Shown here in pieces: positions 1 through 6,829 of a stretch of 21,787 bases of DNA. The position numbers and the translations under genes are program-made. Source of the stretch: an uncultured Collinsella sp. (lineage in GTDB: Bacteria; Actinomycetota; Coriobacteriia; Coriobacteriales; Coriobacteriaceae); the NCBI GenBank assembly GCA_902494945.1, contig CABUVF010000011.1, positions 1 through 21,787 of the forward strand, read 5' to 3'. The notes below the pieces were generated by a model that searched no databases, had not been told where the DNA came from, and saw only the letters and a list, made by a program, of their open reading frames with translations. The number at the start of each line of letters is the position of its first letter. Position 1 is the stretch's first letter.

Positions 1-138
1 AGGCCCACCAGGTTGTTCGTGCCCGAAAAACCCAGTTCGGCGGGTTTCGCCTCCCCGCGGGGTCAAAGCCTGCCGGCTCGCCCGCGGCTCTTCGTGCCCG
101 CGCCTCTATCAAGTGGTAACGACCCTACCACGTTGCAC
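1..138. other. GC-rich non-coding stretch with short repeats upstream of the amidohydrolase
   Basis: I see no credible gene here. The reading frame that starts at position 13 runs through obvious spacer DNA and out of frame into the amidohydrolase, so I treat it as chance. The stretch carries a 10-bp direct repeat TTCGTGCCCG at 16-25 and 91-100, a perfect palindrome CCCCGCGGGG at 53-62, and a 6-bp hairpin GTGGTA/TACCAC at 113-118 and 126-131. It could be the tail of an upstream gene on either strand or a dispersed intergenic repeat. The window edge prevents a decision. Confidence 0.4.
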
Positions 139-167
139 TTTACCAAACAAGAGTATTCGTATATAAC
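139..167 (+). promoter_or_regulatory. Candidate sigma-70-type promoter of the amidohydrolase gene
   Basis: A TTTACC hexamer at 139-144 and a TATAAC hexamer at 162-167 are separated by 17 bp, in an AT-rich patch that stands out against the GC-rich flank. The predicted transcript would start near 174 and carry a leader of roughly 90 nt before the start codon at 263. The call rests on sequence similarity only. Confidence 0.4.
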
Positions 168-262
168 GTTTAAAAAATGCAGGGATATGCTAGAAACAAG
201 GGCGTCACAATTTTGCATCACAATAGTGTGTGAATGGATATGCCCCCATGAAAGGATCCTTT

Positions 263-1450
263 ATGACCGAGCTCCAAGAACTTCGTCGCTATCGTCGCGA
301 CCTGCATCGCATTCCGGAGCTCGATTTCGATCTTCCTCAAACCATAGCCTATATCGAGGGCGTGCTCGCCTCGCTTGCCTGTGAAGTGATCCATCCGTGT
401 CCCAGCTGCGTCTGTGCTTTCTTCGACGCTGGCACGGGCACCGCGCATGCCACGGCGATTCGCGCCGATATGGACGCGCTGCCTATCGCGGAGGCGACGG
501 GTGCGGCCTTTGCCTCGACGCATCCCGGAAAGATGCACGCTTGCGGACACGATGGACACATGGCCATGGCACTTGCGGCGGCGACCTTTGTCGATCGCAC
601 GATTCGTGAACAGCCGGGTGCCATTAGGCGCAACGTGCTCTTTGTGTTCCAGCCTGCCGAGGAGACGACCGGTGGCGCCAAGACAGTTTGTGAGAGCGGG
701 GTGTTTGAGCGCTACGGGGCGGACCGTGTCTTCGGGTTCCACGTATGGCCCGACCTGCCTGCGAACACGTTGGCGAGCCGCTCCGGCCCATTGCTGGCGC
801 GCTCGAGTGAGACACACATTCATATTCACGGGACGAGCATCCATATCGCTAAGACCTATGGTGTTCCGATCGAGGAGTCGCACGATGCCGCGTTGGCGGC
901 AGCGAAGTTTTTGGTTGCCGAGCGCGAGCTGATGGACGAGCTGGGCACCGACGAGCCCTGTATCGGCAAGTTTGGTCTGCTGCAGGCCGGTACCGTCTGC
1001 AATGCGGTGGCGGGGGAGGCTCATGTTGCCGGCAGCCTGCGTGTGTTTACGGACGACATGTTCGACCGCGCGCGCGAGGGCGTACGCCGCGTGCTTGATA
1101 AGGCATGCACTGCAACGGGCTGCACGTACAATCTCGACTTTGCCGAGGGCTATCCGCCGGTCGATAACGACCCTGAGTTATTTGCCCGAATCGCGCCTGC
1201 TCTGCCGGAGTTACAGCTCGTGGACGAGCCGCTGCTGATTGCCGAGGACTTCGCCTTCTATCAGCGCCATCTGCCGGGCGTGTTCTTCTTGTTGGGCACG
1301 GGCGTTCCTGTCAGTCAGGATAATCCGAGCGACGCCGAGGGCTGCCCCGCCTATGCCACGAGTGCCCTGCATACTGATACTATGCTCTTTGACGAGGAAA
1401 TCCTACTCAAGGGCCTCGACGTCTACAAACGATTGCTTTTGCTTGCTTAA
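263..1450 (+). CDS. M20D-family amidohydrolase / aminoacylase
   Basis: This 395-residue protein is a cytosolic metal-dependent amidohydrolase of the M20D group, which includes hippurate hydrolases, IAA-amino-acid hydrolases and N-acetyl-diaminopimelate deacetylases. The family signatures are visible in order: HRIPELDFDLPQT near residue 16, ADMDALPI near 69, HACGHDGHMA at 92-101 with the metal-binding Cys94 and His96, and QPAEE at 130-134. A later His160 and a C-terminal LHTDTMLF segment complete the metal site. I chose ATG 263 because AAGGA at 252-256 lies 6 nt upstream; the in-frame GTG at 230 and ATG at 248 have no such site. No signal peptide is present. The natural substrate cannot be read from the sequence. 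An N-acyl amino acid or an acyl-amino-acid from the gut is likely. The gene stands alone as a single transcription unit. Confidence 0.85.
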   Translation: MTELQELRRYRRDLHRIPELDFDLPQTIAYIEGVLASLACEVIHPCPSCVCAFFDAGTGTAHATAIRADMDALPIAEATGAAFASTHPGKMHACGHDGHMAMALAAATFVDRTIREQPGAIRRNVLFVFQPAEETTGGAKTVCESGVFERYGADRVFGFHVWPDLPANTLASRSGPLLARSSETHIHIHGTSIHIAKTYGVPIEESHDAALAAAKFLVAERELMDELGTDEPCIGKFGLLQAGTVCNAVAGEAHVAGSLRVFTDDMFDRAREGVRRVLDKACTATGCTYNLDFAEGYPPVDNDPELFARIAPALPELQLVDEPLLIAEDFAFYQRHLPGVFFLLGTGVPVSQDNPSDAEGCPAYATSALHTDTMLFDEEILLKGLDVYKRLLLLA

Positions 1451-1464
1451 GTGTCGAAGGATGC

Positions 1465-1540
1465 CTGTTCTAGAAAACACGAACAGATGTACGGTATAAT
1501 AGAGATGTAAGTCTATAGAAACGTTTGACGTTATTAACGT
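1465..1540 (+). promoter_or_regulatory. Promoter and candidate operators of the higBA operon
   Basis: A consensus -10 hexamer TATAAT occupies 1495-1500. A perfect inverted repeat CTGTTC/GAACAG (1465-1470 and 1481-1486) sits where the -35 box would be. Downstream of the -10 are two further palindromes, AAACGTTT at 1519-1526 and ACGTT-ATT-AACGT at 1528-1540. HigA-type antitoxins repress their own promoters by binding short palindromes, and the AACGT half-sites resemble the TTAACGTTAA site that I recall for the related GraA protein. Which palindrome is the true operator is inference. Confidence 0.5.
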
Positions 1541-1551
1541 AAGGCGATACT

Positions 1552-1833
1552 ATGATTGCATCATATAAAGATGAAGACACTGAACGCTTTGCAATGGGTG
1601 CGCGGATTAGGAAGTTCATTCCTTTTGAGCGGGTCGCCTTGAGGAAGATTCGCCAACTGCAGATCTGCGCTTCGCTTGATGATCTTCGCGTTCCGCCAGG
1701 CAATCGTCTTGAAGCGTTGAAGGGCGATCGCGCCGGTCAATATAGTATCCGTGTCAATGAGCGCTATCGGGTCTGTTTTGAGTGGAGACAGGGGATGGCT
1801 TGGAATGTCGAAATCGTCGATTATCACAAGTGA
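1552..1833 (+). CDS. higB: HigB-type mRNA interferase toxin (RelE/ParE fold)
   Basis: This 93-residue protein matches the HigB/GraT toxin family along its full length. Visible signatures are GARIRKFIPFERVALRKI near residue 16, the SLDDLRVPPGNRLEALKGDR block in the middle, GQYSIRVNERYRVCFEW, and the C-terminal VEIVDYHK ending. HigB toxins cleave mRNA on the ribosome, and the partner antitoxin neutralises them. The toxin-first gene order, with the antitoxin gene overlapping its 3' end by 29 nt, is the hallmark of higBA. AAGG at 1541-1544 precedes the ATG by 7 nt. A 15-bp palindrome TATGAT-TGC-ATCATA at 1551-1565 covers the start codon and could affect either repression or translation. No inactivating change is seen. 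Confidence 0.9.
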   Translation: MIASYKDEDTERFAMGARIRKFIPFERVALRKIRQLQICASLDDLRVPPGNRLEALKGDRAGQYSIRVNERYRVCFEWRQGMAWNVEIVDYHK

Positions 1834-2146
1834 TGAGACTGCGTCTGATTTGCTGCCGCCGGTGACTCCTGGCGAACTTCTCAAAGAGGAATTTCTTGTC
1901 CCCATGGGCATTTCTCAATATCGCCTTGCTAAGGAGACCGGGATTCCGGCTCAACGCATTGGACAGATTATCTTGGGAAGGCGTCGTGTGACGGCCGACA
2001 CCGACCTTCGCCTTTGCCGCTACTTTGGCCTGACGGATGGTTATTGGCTGCGCGCTCAGATAGCGTTTGATCTCGAGGCGGAGAAGAAGCGCATCGAACC
2101 GGAACTGGATAAGATCGTTCCCGTTCAGCAGGCCGTTGCGTTGTAG
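1805..2146 (+). CDS. higA: HigA-type antitoxin, XRE-family HTH protein
   Basis: This 113-residue protein carries one XRE-type helix-turn-helix with the typical HigA phrase TPGELLKEEFLVPMGISQYRLA, then RIGQIILGRRRVTADTDLRL. It ends in a short charged tail. It should bind HigB and repress the shared promoter near 1495. The frame is open from 1751, but the first part would lie inside higB. I chose ATG 1805, which overlaps the toxin gene by 29 nt and has AGGGGA about 10 nt upstream. The overlap suggests translational coupling. The N-terminal 15 residues before the HTH are not conserved in the family as I know it, so the exact start is slightly uncertain. Confidence 0.88.
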   Translation: MSKSSIITSDETASDLLPPVTPGELLKEEFLVPMGISQYRLAKETGIPAQRIGQIILGRRRVTADTDLRLCRYFGLTDGYWLRAQIAFDLEAEKKRIEPELDKIVPVQQAVAL

Positions 2147-2175
2147 CGCTCAAAGATGTTGAGGTTGGAGTGACG

Positions 2176-2499
2176 ATGGAACGACGCCGACAGACTGCCG
2201 TGTATAGTCCGGGTGGGTGTGGGTGCGGCTTGCTGCTGCTCCCGGTTATTGCTGTGAGCATTGGCGTGATGTTTGCGCTTGCCGGGTTGGCTGCGGCGGC
2301 GCTCGTGCTGCTGATTGTGGCCATTGGCGTGACGGTCTGGCTGTGCCGTTCTCGCGAGCAACGTCGTGCCGATGGTAAGACCAATGTTGGATGGACCATC
2401 TTTTTAGTCGTCGCCTACCTATTGAGCATCAGCTATTTAGTTTTCTTTATCCTGTTGCTTGCGAGTACCTTTACCGGGGAATCCGTCACGGTGGGTTGA
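2176..2499 (+). CDS. Small multi-pass membrane protein of unknown function
   Basis: This 107-residue protein starts with a short basic segment (MERRRQ). A Gly/Cys stretch GGCGCG follows, then about 40 mostly hydrophobic residues that can form two membrane helices. After a charged loop (CRSREQRRADGKT), a second hydrophobic block of about 30 residues can form one or two more. The start ATG 2176 has GGAG 5 nt upstream; the frame also opens at GTG 2170. I recognise no family. The gene lies 29 nt after higA and could share its transcript, but nothing shows that it belongs to the toxin-antitoxin system. Confidence 0.65.
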   Translation: MERRRQTAVYSPGGCGCGLLLLPVIAVSIGVMFALAGLAAAALVLLIVAIGVTVWLCRSREQRRADGKTNVGWTIFLVVAYLLSISYLVFFILLLASTFTGESVTVG

Positions 2500-2604
2500 T
2501 GCACTGCCAGCAGACGGTCGCGCAAAGTGCGTTTGCTCGGCGTTCGGATAACTGCATTGGCCGTTTACCGCAACTTTAGCTCACAGCTAATGAATTCAAG
2601 TTCA

Positions 2605-2658
2605 ATCCTTCCTACGATGTGCTGTGTGCCGGCGCGGTAGCCGGATCGTAGGAAGGAT
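2605..2658 (+). promoter_or_regulatory. 14-bp hairpin that buries the ribosome binding site of the lipoprotein gene
   Basis: ATCCTTCCTACGAT at 2605-2618 and ATCGTAGGAAGGAT at 2645-2658 are perfect inverted complements. A second stem, CCGGC/GCCGG (2629-2633 and 2640-2644), stacks inside the 26-nt loop. The right arm contains the Shine-Dalgarno AGGAAGGA (2650-2657), and the start codons follow at 2661 and 2664. In the mRNA the ribosome site would therefore be fully paired with an anti-SD arm. A smaller hairpin TTAGCT-CAC-AGCTAA lies just upstream at 2576-2590. Confidence 0.7.
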
Positions 2659-2663
2659 GCATG

Positions 2664-3206
2664 ATGAAAAAGCTCGAAAACGAAGTGCTGCTGAGCCGTC
2701 GCGCTGCGCTTGGCGCGTTCGCCACCGTTGCCTTGGGGACTGCCGGCCTGCTTGCGGGCTGTGGCAGCGATAAGGCGACCGTTACCGAGGACGCCGGCGA
2801 CGCAGATAAGAAGGAGGAGTCGAAAAAGGAGGAACAGCCAACGACCGACCTGGCCGTCGGCACGACCGTGACCACGGCTGCCGGTCTTTCCGTTACTGTC
2901 GATTCCGTGCAGACCGGGCTTACCAATTTTGACGGTTCGACCATGACGGGCATTCACGTCACGTACGTCAACAATGGCGATGAGGGCGCGGATTACAATG
3001 TCTACGACTGGAAGGGCGAGGACGCCAACGGCGCCCAGCAGAACCAGGGCTATTACAGCGAAGGCTCTGACGAGCTGCAGTCTGGCACCCTTGCCGCCGG
3101 CGGCTCCGTTGCGGGCAATATCTACTTTGACGGCGACATCAAGAAGGCCCTGTATTTTGCCAACATGCTCGAAAAGACCGCGACTGCTAGCTGGGTGCTT
3201 GCTTAG
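2664..3206 (+). CDS. Secreted lipoprotein with a DUF4352-like Ig-type domain
   Basis: The protein has a basic N-terminus with an SRRAAL segment, a hydrophobic core and a lipobox LLAGC near residue 33, so it should be lipidated on Cys and anchored to the outer face of the membrane. A charged, Lys/Glu-rich linker (about residues 40-60) leads to a C-terminal beta-rich domain. That domain opens with LAVGTTVTTAAGLSVTVDSV, the usual start of DUF4352 telokin-like domains. Its ligand is unknown. ATG 2664 lies 6 nt from the AGGAAGGA site; ATG 2661 is 3 nt closer and would add one Met. Translation is probably controlled by the stem at 2605-2658. The neighbouring HTH and kinase genes suggest an envelope-sensing context, but that link is inference. 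Confidence 0.75.
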   Translation: MKKLENEVLLSRRAALGAFATVALGTAGLLAGCGSDKATVTEDAGDADKKEESKKEEQPTTDLAVGTTVTTAAGLSVTVDSVQTGLTNFDGSTMTGIHVTYVNNGDEGADYNVYDWKGEDANGAQQNQGYYSEGSDELQSGTLAAGGSVAGNIYFDGDIKKALYFANMLEKTATASWVLA

Positions 3207-3244
3207 CGTGTTGATGCCGTTGGGTCGTTTGGAGGTGAGGCCGC

Positions 3245-3667
3245 GTGCCCGATAAAAAGCTGACGGACGAGTTGCTCAACGAGCTCCTTGATGCGCCGAG
3301 TATCGATGGCTATATCAAGGAACACGACTTTGCCGCCCCGTCGCTTTCGGATTACTTAAAGCAGTTGCTGCAAGAGAAGGGGCTCGAGCGTTCGCGCGTG
3401 GTGCGTATGGCCGACCTCAACGAGACCTTTGGCTATCAGATCTTTACCGGTTCGCGCAATCCGAGCCGCAATAAGGTGCTGCAGATTGCCTTTGCAATGG
3501 CGCTGTCGATGAAAGAGACCAACCGCGCCCTGACGGCTGCCGGAGTGAGCGTCCTCAACTGCAAGGACCGTCGCGATGCAATCATTATCTTTTGCATCGA
3601 CCGTGGCTGTAGCCTCCAAAAGGTCAATGAAGAGCTGTATCGCTTTGGCGAGGAAACGGTGAGTTAG
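3245..3667 (+). CDS. XRE-like helix-turn-helix regulator paired with the Ser/Thr kinase
   Basis: This 140-residue protein starts at GTG 3245, with GGAGG and GAGG motifs just upstream in GTTTGGAGGTGAGG. The central segment SLSDYLKQLLQEKGLERSRV, followed by DLNETFGYQIFTGSRNPSRN, reads as a divergent HTH of the XRE type. The second half (RRDAIIIFCIDRGCSLQKVN) is a helical domain that I know from small regulators encoded next to Hanks-type kinases in Firmicutes and Coriobacteriia. The gene lies 38 nt after the lipoprotein gene and just before the kinase gene. It is a plausible phosphorylation target or DNA-binding partner of that kinase. The pairing is seen; the functional link is inference. Confidence 0.7.
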   Translation: MPDKKLTDELLNELLDAPSIDGYIKEHDFAAPSLSDYLKQLLQEKGLERSRVVRMADLNETFGYQIFTGSRNPSRNKVLQIAFAMALSMKETNRALTAAGVSVLNCKDRRDAIIIFCIDRGCSLQKVNEELYRFGEETVS

Positions 3668-3718
3668 TGGCCGATGGCTGAGCCGGTTGTGTCACCAGAA
3701 CAACCATGCAAACGAACG

Positions 3719-3748
3719 GGGCGCGGACAACATGGGGTGTCCGCGCCC
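3719..3748 (+). terminator. Strong 11-bp hairpin after the HTH gene, abutting a -10-like box
   Basis: GGGCGCGGACA (3719-3729) and TGTCCGCGCCC (3738-3748) are perfect complements around an 8-nt loop. No T-run follows, so termination may be weak or factor-assisted. Five bases later comes TATGAT (3754-3759), a good -10 hexamer, and 7 nt after that the ATG at 3767. The element therefore may both end the upstream transcript and flank the kinase promoter. Confidence 0.55.
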
Positions 3749-3766
3749 TGCGTTATGATGGACGCT

Positions 3767-5134
3767 ATGGATACTCAGAGCCCAACATATTCCGATGATG
3801 AGCTGACTGCTTCGCTTGTCGAGCATTTGGCGTCGTTCGACCGCGATGACAGCTATCGTGTGGAGCGCGTGCTCAAGCTCTCGGATGTCGAGACGACCGA
3901 ACTCGTCTATTTTGAGGGCTCTGGTGGCGGGTCTCTTGGCCCCTTTGTCCGCAAGCGCATCGATGCTTCGGTGCAGATTGGCGGAGCTTATGAGCGCCTG
4001 TTTGCGGCCCAGCGCGCCGGTCGTCGTTTTGAGCACCTGCCCCGAATCGTCGATTGCCGTCGTGTGGGCGACGAGCTCGACGTGGTGATGGAGTATGTCG
4101 AAGGCGAGACACTCGAGGCGTTGGTGGGACGCTTGGGGGCGACGCCCGATTATGCCCGCGGGCTGTATCCCGTTTTGTGTGAAGCGGTAGGCGAGCTACA
4201 TGCTGGTTTTGCAGCTGCGGGGGAGCCGGGGGTACCGGTAATCCACCGCGACCTTAAACCCTCGAACATCATCGTATCGGGCGTGAGGTATGCGGCCGAT
4301 GCTGGCATGACCTTCTCGTCGCTGGTGATTATCGATTTGGGGATTGCGCGGGTGTGGCGTGACGGGGCCGATGCCGACACGGTTAAGTTTGGAACGCGAC
4401 CCTATGCGCCACCCGAGCAATATGGTTTTGGGCAGACGAGCGTGCGCAGCGATGTCTATGCGCTCGGCGCGCTTCTGTTCTTTTGTCTGACGGGGGCTGA
4501 CCCTAAGCCGGGTCAGAATATGCGCGAGCAATGCGAGGCGTGCGACGTCCCCGCGGCGCTGGCTGATGTCATTTGCATGGCCATGGCGCTCGATCCGGCC
4601 AAGCGCTTTGCAAGTGCCGAGGCGCTCGGAGACGCTGCGCGCGCGGCATACGGGCTGTGTCTGCCTGAGCCTGGCTCGAATAGCACGACGGCGCCTTCAA
4701 TGGCGCAGGCTGCTCCGCAAATGGCGCCGTCTTTCGGGCGGCGGCCCAAGGAAGTCTCTTCGGTGACTCCTTGCCGCAAGAGCCTGCTTTCACGGATCCC
4801 GGAACCCATTGGGCGTATATGGAACGGCATGATCTATGCGGCAACCTTGCTGCTATTGGTCGGAAGCCATTTTGCCGTATTCCAGCCCACGGGAGCCAAC
4901 CGCAGCTATCCAACGTGGTTTTTGGCCCTTGAGTATTTTCTTATGGTCGATGGCATGGTGGTGCTCATCTCGTTTGGCGTGCTCGACCGCCGCAGGCTTC
5001 GGCGCCGCTTTCCCGTGCTTGATCGTTATCGGGGCCGTGAGTTTGTCACGCTGTGGCTTAAGGCGCTGGGAATTATGTGCGTCATCATGATCGTGATTAT
5101 TGCCGTCGGCAACGCAACCGGCATAGTCGCTTAA
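3767..5134 (+). CDS. Membrane-anchored Hanks-type serine/threonine protein kinase
   Basis: The N-terminal 295 residues form a eukaryotic-like protein kinase. They show a glycine-rich loop GSGGGSLG (51-58), the likely ATP lysine in VRKR (61-64), MEYVEGE (108-114), the catalytic HRDLKPSN (160-167), a DLG in place of DFG (190-192) and PPEQYG in place of APE. A linker follows, then three hydrophobic helices near 354-372, 385-405 and 430-453. There is no PASTA domain, so it is unlikely to be the muropeptide-sensing PknB type. The frame is open from 3674, but that stretch holds the hairpin 3719-3748. I chose ATG 3767, which sits 7 nt after TATGAT and would give a leaderless mRNA; ATG 3755 or 3758 is possible. 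Its likely partner is the HTH protein just upstream. Confidence 0.82.
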   Translation: MDTQSPTYSDDELTASLVEHLASFDRDDSYRVERVLKLSDVETTELVYFEGSGGGSLGPFVRKRIDASVQIGGAYERLFAAQRAGRRFEHLPRIVDCRRVGDELDVVMEYVEGETLEALVGRLGATPDYARGLYPVLCEAVGELHAGFAAAGEPGVPVIHRDLKPSNIIVSGVRYAADAGMTFSSLVIIDLGIARVWRDGADADTVKFGTRPYAPPEQYGFGQTSVRSDVYALGALLFFCLTGADPKPGQNMREQCEACDVPAALADVICMAMALDPAKRFASAEALGDAARAAYGLCLPEPGSNSTTAPSMAQAAPQMAPSFGRRPKEVSSVTPCRKSLLSRIPEPIGRIWNGMIYAATLLLLVGSHFAVFQPTGANRSYPTWFLALEYFLMVDGMVVLISFGVLDRRRLRRRFPVLDRYRGREFVTLWLKALGIMCVIMIVIIAVGNATGIVA

Positions 5135-5150
5135 TGCAATGTACCGCTAT

Positions 5151-5180
5151 AAGAAACGGGCCCCGATTGGGGCCCTTTGC
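5151..5180 (+). terminator. Intrinsic terminator after the kinase gene
   Basis: GGGCCCC (5158-5164) and GGGGCCC (5169-5175) form a 7-bp GC stem with a GATT loop, followed by a short T-run and preceded by AAGAAAC. It can act in both directions. It is the same element as the terminator at 6803-6829, because both lie in the duplicated segment described separately. Confidence 0.75.
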
Positions 5181-5188
5181 AGTAGCGC

Positions 5189-5246
5189 TTAAATGCGGTT
5201 CATCTGGTTGCAACCTTGTTGTACCAGTCCTGCCTCGTGGGCGGGG
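5189..5246 (-). pseudogene. Relic of the 3' end of a second cell-wall hydrolase gene
   Basis: Read on the - strand, this stretch matches the last 18 codons and stop of the hydrolase at 6843-7976. The match covers TRQDWYNKVA, but a 1-bp deletion relative to the intact copy shifts the frame before the final residues. From the T-run to the end of the match (about 70 bp) the two copies differ at about 8 positions plus the gap. No further match to the body of the gene is visible upstream. The relic shows that a paralogue, or a duplicated 3' end, once lay next to the kinase gene. Confidence 0.7.
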
Positions 5247-5302
5247 CGAGTGCCCATCGCCATAGGTGTTGTGACGGTTAAATTGCTCCGTGCTTCGAAG
5301 CG

Positions 5303-5394
5303 CCGTCAATTGTCACCGCAGAATTCCGTCAATTGTCACCATAATTCGCCGTCAATCCTCACCACAAATTTCCCTCAATCGTCACCACGCAGCT
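5303..5394. repeat. Four tandem 23-bp repeats upstream of the ATPase gene
   Basis: Four units start at 5303, 5326, 5349 and 5372, exactly 23 bp apart. The first two share the identical 15-bp core CCGTCAATTGTCACC. The third (CCGTCAATCCTCACC) and fourth (CCCTCAATCGTCACC) differ by 2 positions each. The remaining 8 bp of each unit are AT-rich and variable, often containing AATT. The array ends 40 bp before the ATPase start codon and next to a possible -10 (TAAAAT, 5397-5402). It may be a multi-site operator or the terminal binding sites of a lost transposable element. IS21-type ends, as I recall, carry repeated sites of this style. Confidence 0.85.
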
Positions 5395-5434
5395 GGTAAA
5401 ATACCTAATATGGGTAAGTCAAGAAGGAGGCCGT

Positions 5435-6700
5435 GTGGATAGGTATGTAGATAGATGCATCGATAAGGCAATCAGCCGTAATCTCAATATCTTCGGTGCG
5501 GTCCTCATTCAGGGTCCAAAGTGGTGCGGAAAGACCACTTCGGCTAGTCGTTTTGCTAATTCATCCTTGTCTCTTTCCGATCCGGCTGGAAATTTTTCCG
5601 CTCTCCAGCTGGCACGGATCGATCCGGCGCAAGCATTAGCAGGGCTATCTCCCAGGCTCATCGATGAATGGCAGGAAGAGCCGAAGCTGTGGGATGCCGT
5701 GCGTTTCGAGTGCGATGCAAGGAGGGGAGAATCCGGTCAGTTTATTCTTACGGGTTCGGCAACGCCTCGGGATTCGATGCGGCCGATGCATAGCGGCGTT
5801 GGGCGAATAGTTAGGTTGCGAATGGACACCATGACGATGTTCGAGCTTGGCGTTTCTTCTGGCGCGGTTTCGATTGGAACGCTTCTTTCCGGTTACCCTG
5901 CCAAGCAGGCTGTCGGGTCAATCTCCGGCATCGCCGGAATCGCCGATTTGCTGTGTCGTGGCGGTTGGCCTCAGGCGATGGGGAAAACGACTGACGATGC
6001 CATGCAGATAGCCGCTGCCTATGTTGATGGCGTATGCGAATCGGATGTTTCTAGAACTGATGGCGTTAAGCGCGATCCGGTCAAGGTCAGGTCTCTTTTG
6101 GCATCGCTAGCGCGGAATGAGTCGACGCTTGCTGGCTCAAAGTCTATTGACAAAGATATCGGTACCGGCGTTTCGAAGAACTCGGTCTCCAGATACATGG
6201 ACGCCCTGAGACGAATCAATATCGTCGACGACATCCCCGCTTGGCATCCAGCGCTCAGGTCTCCGGTGAAGCTGCGGCAGGGGGCGAAGAGGCATCTCGC
6301 CGATCCTTCGCTTGCCGTTGCGCTGCTCGGAGCAAATCCGGAGTCGTTGGCATCTGACCCGAAGACACTGGGGTTGCTTTTCGAATCCCTCGTCCTGCAT
6401 GACCTCAAGGTTTACGCCGCCGCAAATGACTCGTTGGTGTCCCATTACCACGATGCCGACGATCTCGAGGTTGACGCAGTTATCCACAGGCGCGATGGAA
6501 CTTGGATTGCCGTGGAGGTGAAGCTTGGAAGCCCTCAAATCCCCGAGGCATCCGCAAATCTGCTTCGGCTGGAGCGAAAGCTGGTCGAGCGTGGCGAGAG
6601 GCCGCCTGTGGCAAAACTCATCATCATTGGGTTCGGCATGCCGGTTCATACAACGCCCGATGGCATCATCGTTGCTCCCGTTGACACACTCGCGCCATAA
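5435..6700 (+). CDS. AAA-type ATPase with C-terminal DUF4143 domain
   Basis: This 421-residue protein has the usual length and layout of the AAA_14/DUF4143 group. Walker A is GPKWCGKT (27-34), Walker B is RLIDEWQEEP (74-83) and the sensor-1 segment is FILTGSAT (103-110). After a helical region with CRGGWPQAM comes the C-terminal domain with FESLVLHDLKVYA and LEVDAVIHRRDGTWIAVEVK. The Glu-x-Asp and Glu-x-Lys residues there resemble the PD-(D/E)xK nuclease fold assigned to DUF4143. The cellular role of this group is not established; many copies are strain-variable. GTG 5435 has AAGGAGG (5424-5430) 4 nt upstream. Codon use seems less GC-biased than the neighbours, with AGG and AGA codons and AT-richer third positions. 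With the flanking duplicated segments this suggests acquisition by transfer. Confidence 0.9.
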   Translation: MDRYVDRCIDKAISRNLNIFGAVLIQGPKWCGKTTSASRFANSSLSLSDPAGNFSALQLARIDPAQALAGLSPRLIDEWQEEPKLWDAVRFECDARRGESGQFILTGSATPRDSMRPMHSGVGRIVRLRMDTMTMFELGVSSGAVSIGTLLSGYPAKQAVGSISGIAGIADLLCRGGWPQAMGKTTDDAMQIAAAYVDGVCESDVSRTDGVKRDPVKVRSLLASLARNESTLAGSKSIDKDIGTGVSKNSVSRYMDALRRINIVDDIPAWHPALRSPVKLRQGAKRHLADPSLAVALLGANPESLASDPKTLGLLFESLVLHDLKVYAAANDSLVSHYHDADDLEVDAVIHRRDGTWIAVEVKLGSPQIPEASANLLRLERKLVERGERPPVAKLIIIGFGMPVHTTPDGIIVAPVDTLAP

Positions 6701-6802
6701 CGTTGTGGTGGGATCACCTTGCCTTCGGAAGGGGTTTCAGTCTCAAGCGACTTTTCCAACACTCACTTATGCCTGCATGCCAATTCTGGTCTAGCAAGGC
6801 CA

Positions 6803-6829
6803 AAGAAAAGGGGTCCCGTTTGGGGCCCC
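6803..6829 (-). terminator. Intrinsic terminator of the cell-wall hydrolase gene
   Basis: On the - strand GGGGCCCC (6829-6822) pairs with GGGACCCC (6817-6810) through 8 positions including one G-T wobble. The loop is AAAC, and TTTTCTTT follows. It starts 13 nt after the stop codon. The + strand side also ends in TTT, so it may terminate the ATPase transcript as well. Confidence 0.85.

Noticed and set aside
13..384. Open frame of 123 codons on the + strand at the left edge
   Set aside because: It starts in repeat-rich spacer without a ribosome site, crosses the candidate promoter and overlaps the well-supported amidohydrolase in another frame.
2605..2658. The 14-bp stem as a transcription terminator
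   Set aside because: No T-run follows, and the right arm is the ribosome binding site of the next gene, so a translational role fits better.
5303..5394. The 23-bp repeats as a CRISPR array
   Set aside because: The units are directly adjacent without spacers, are degenerate, and no cas gene is present.
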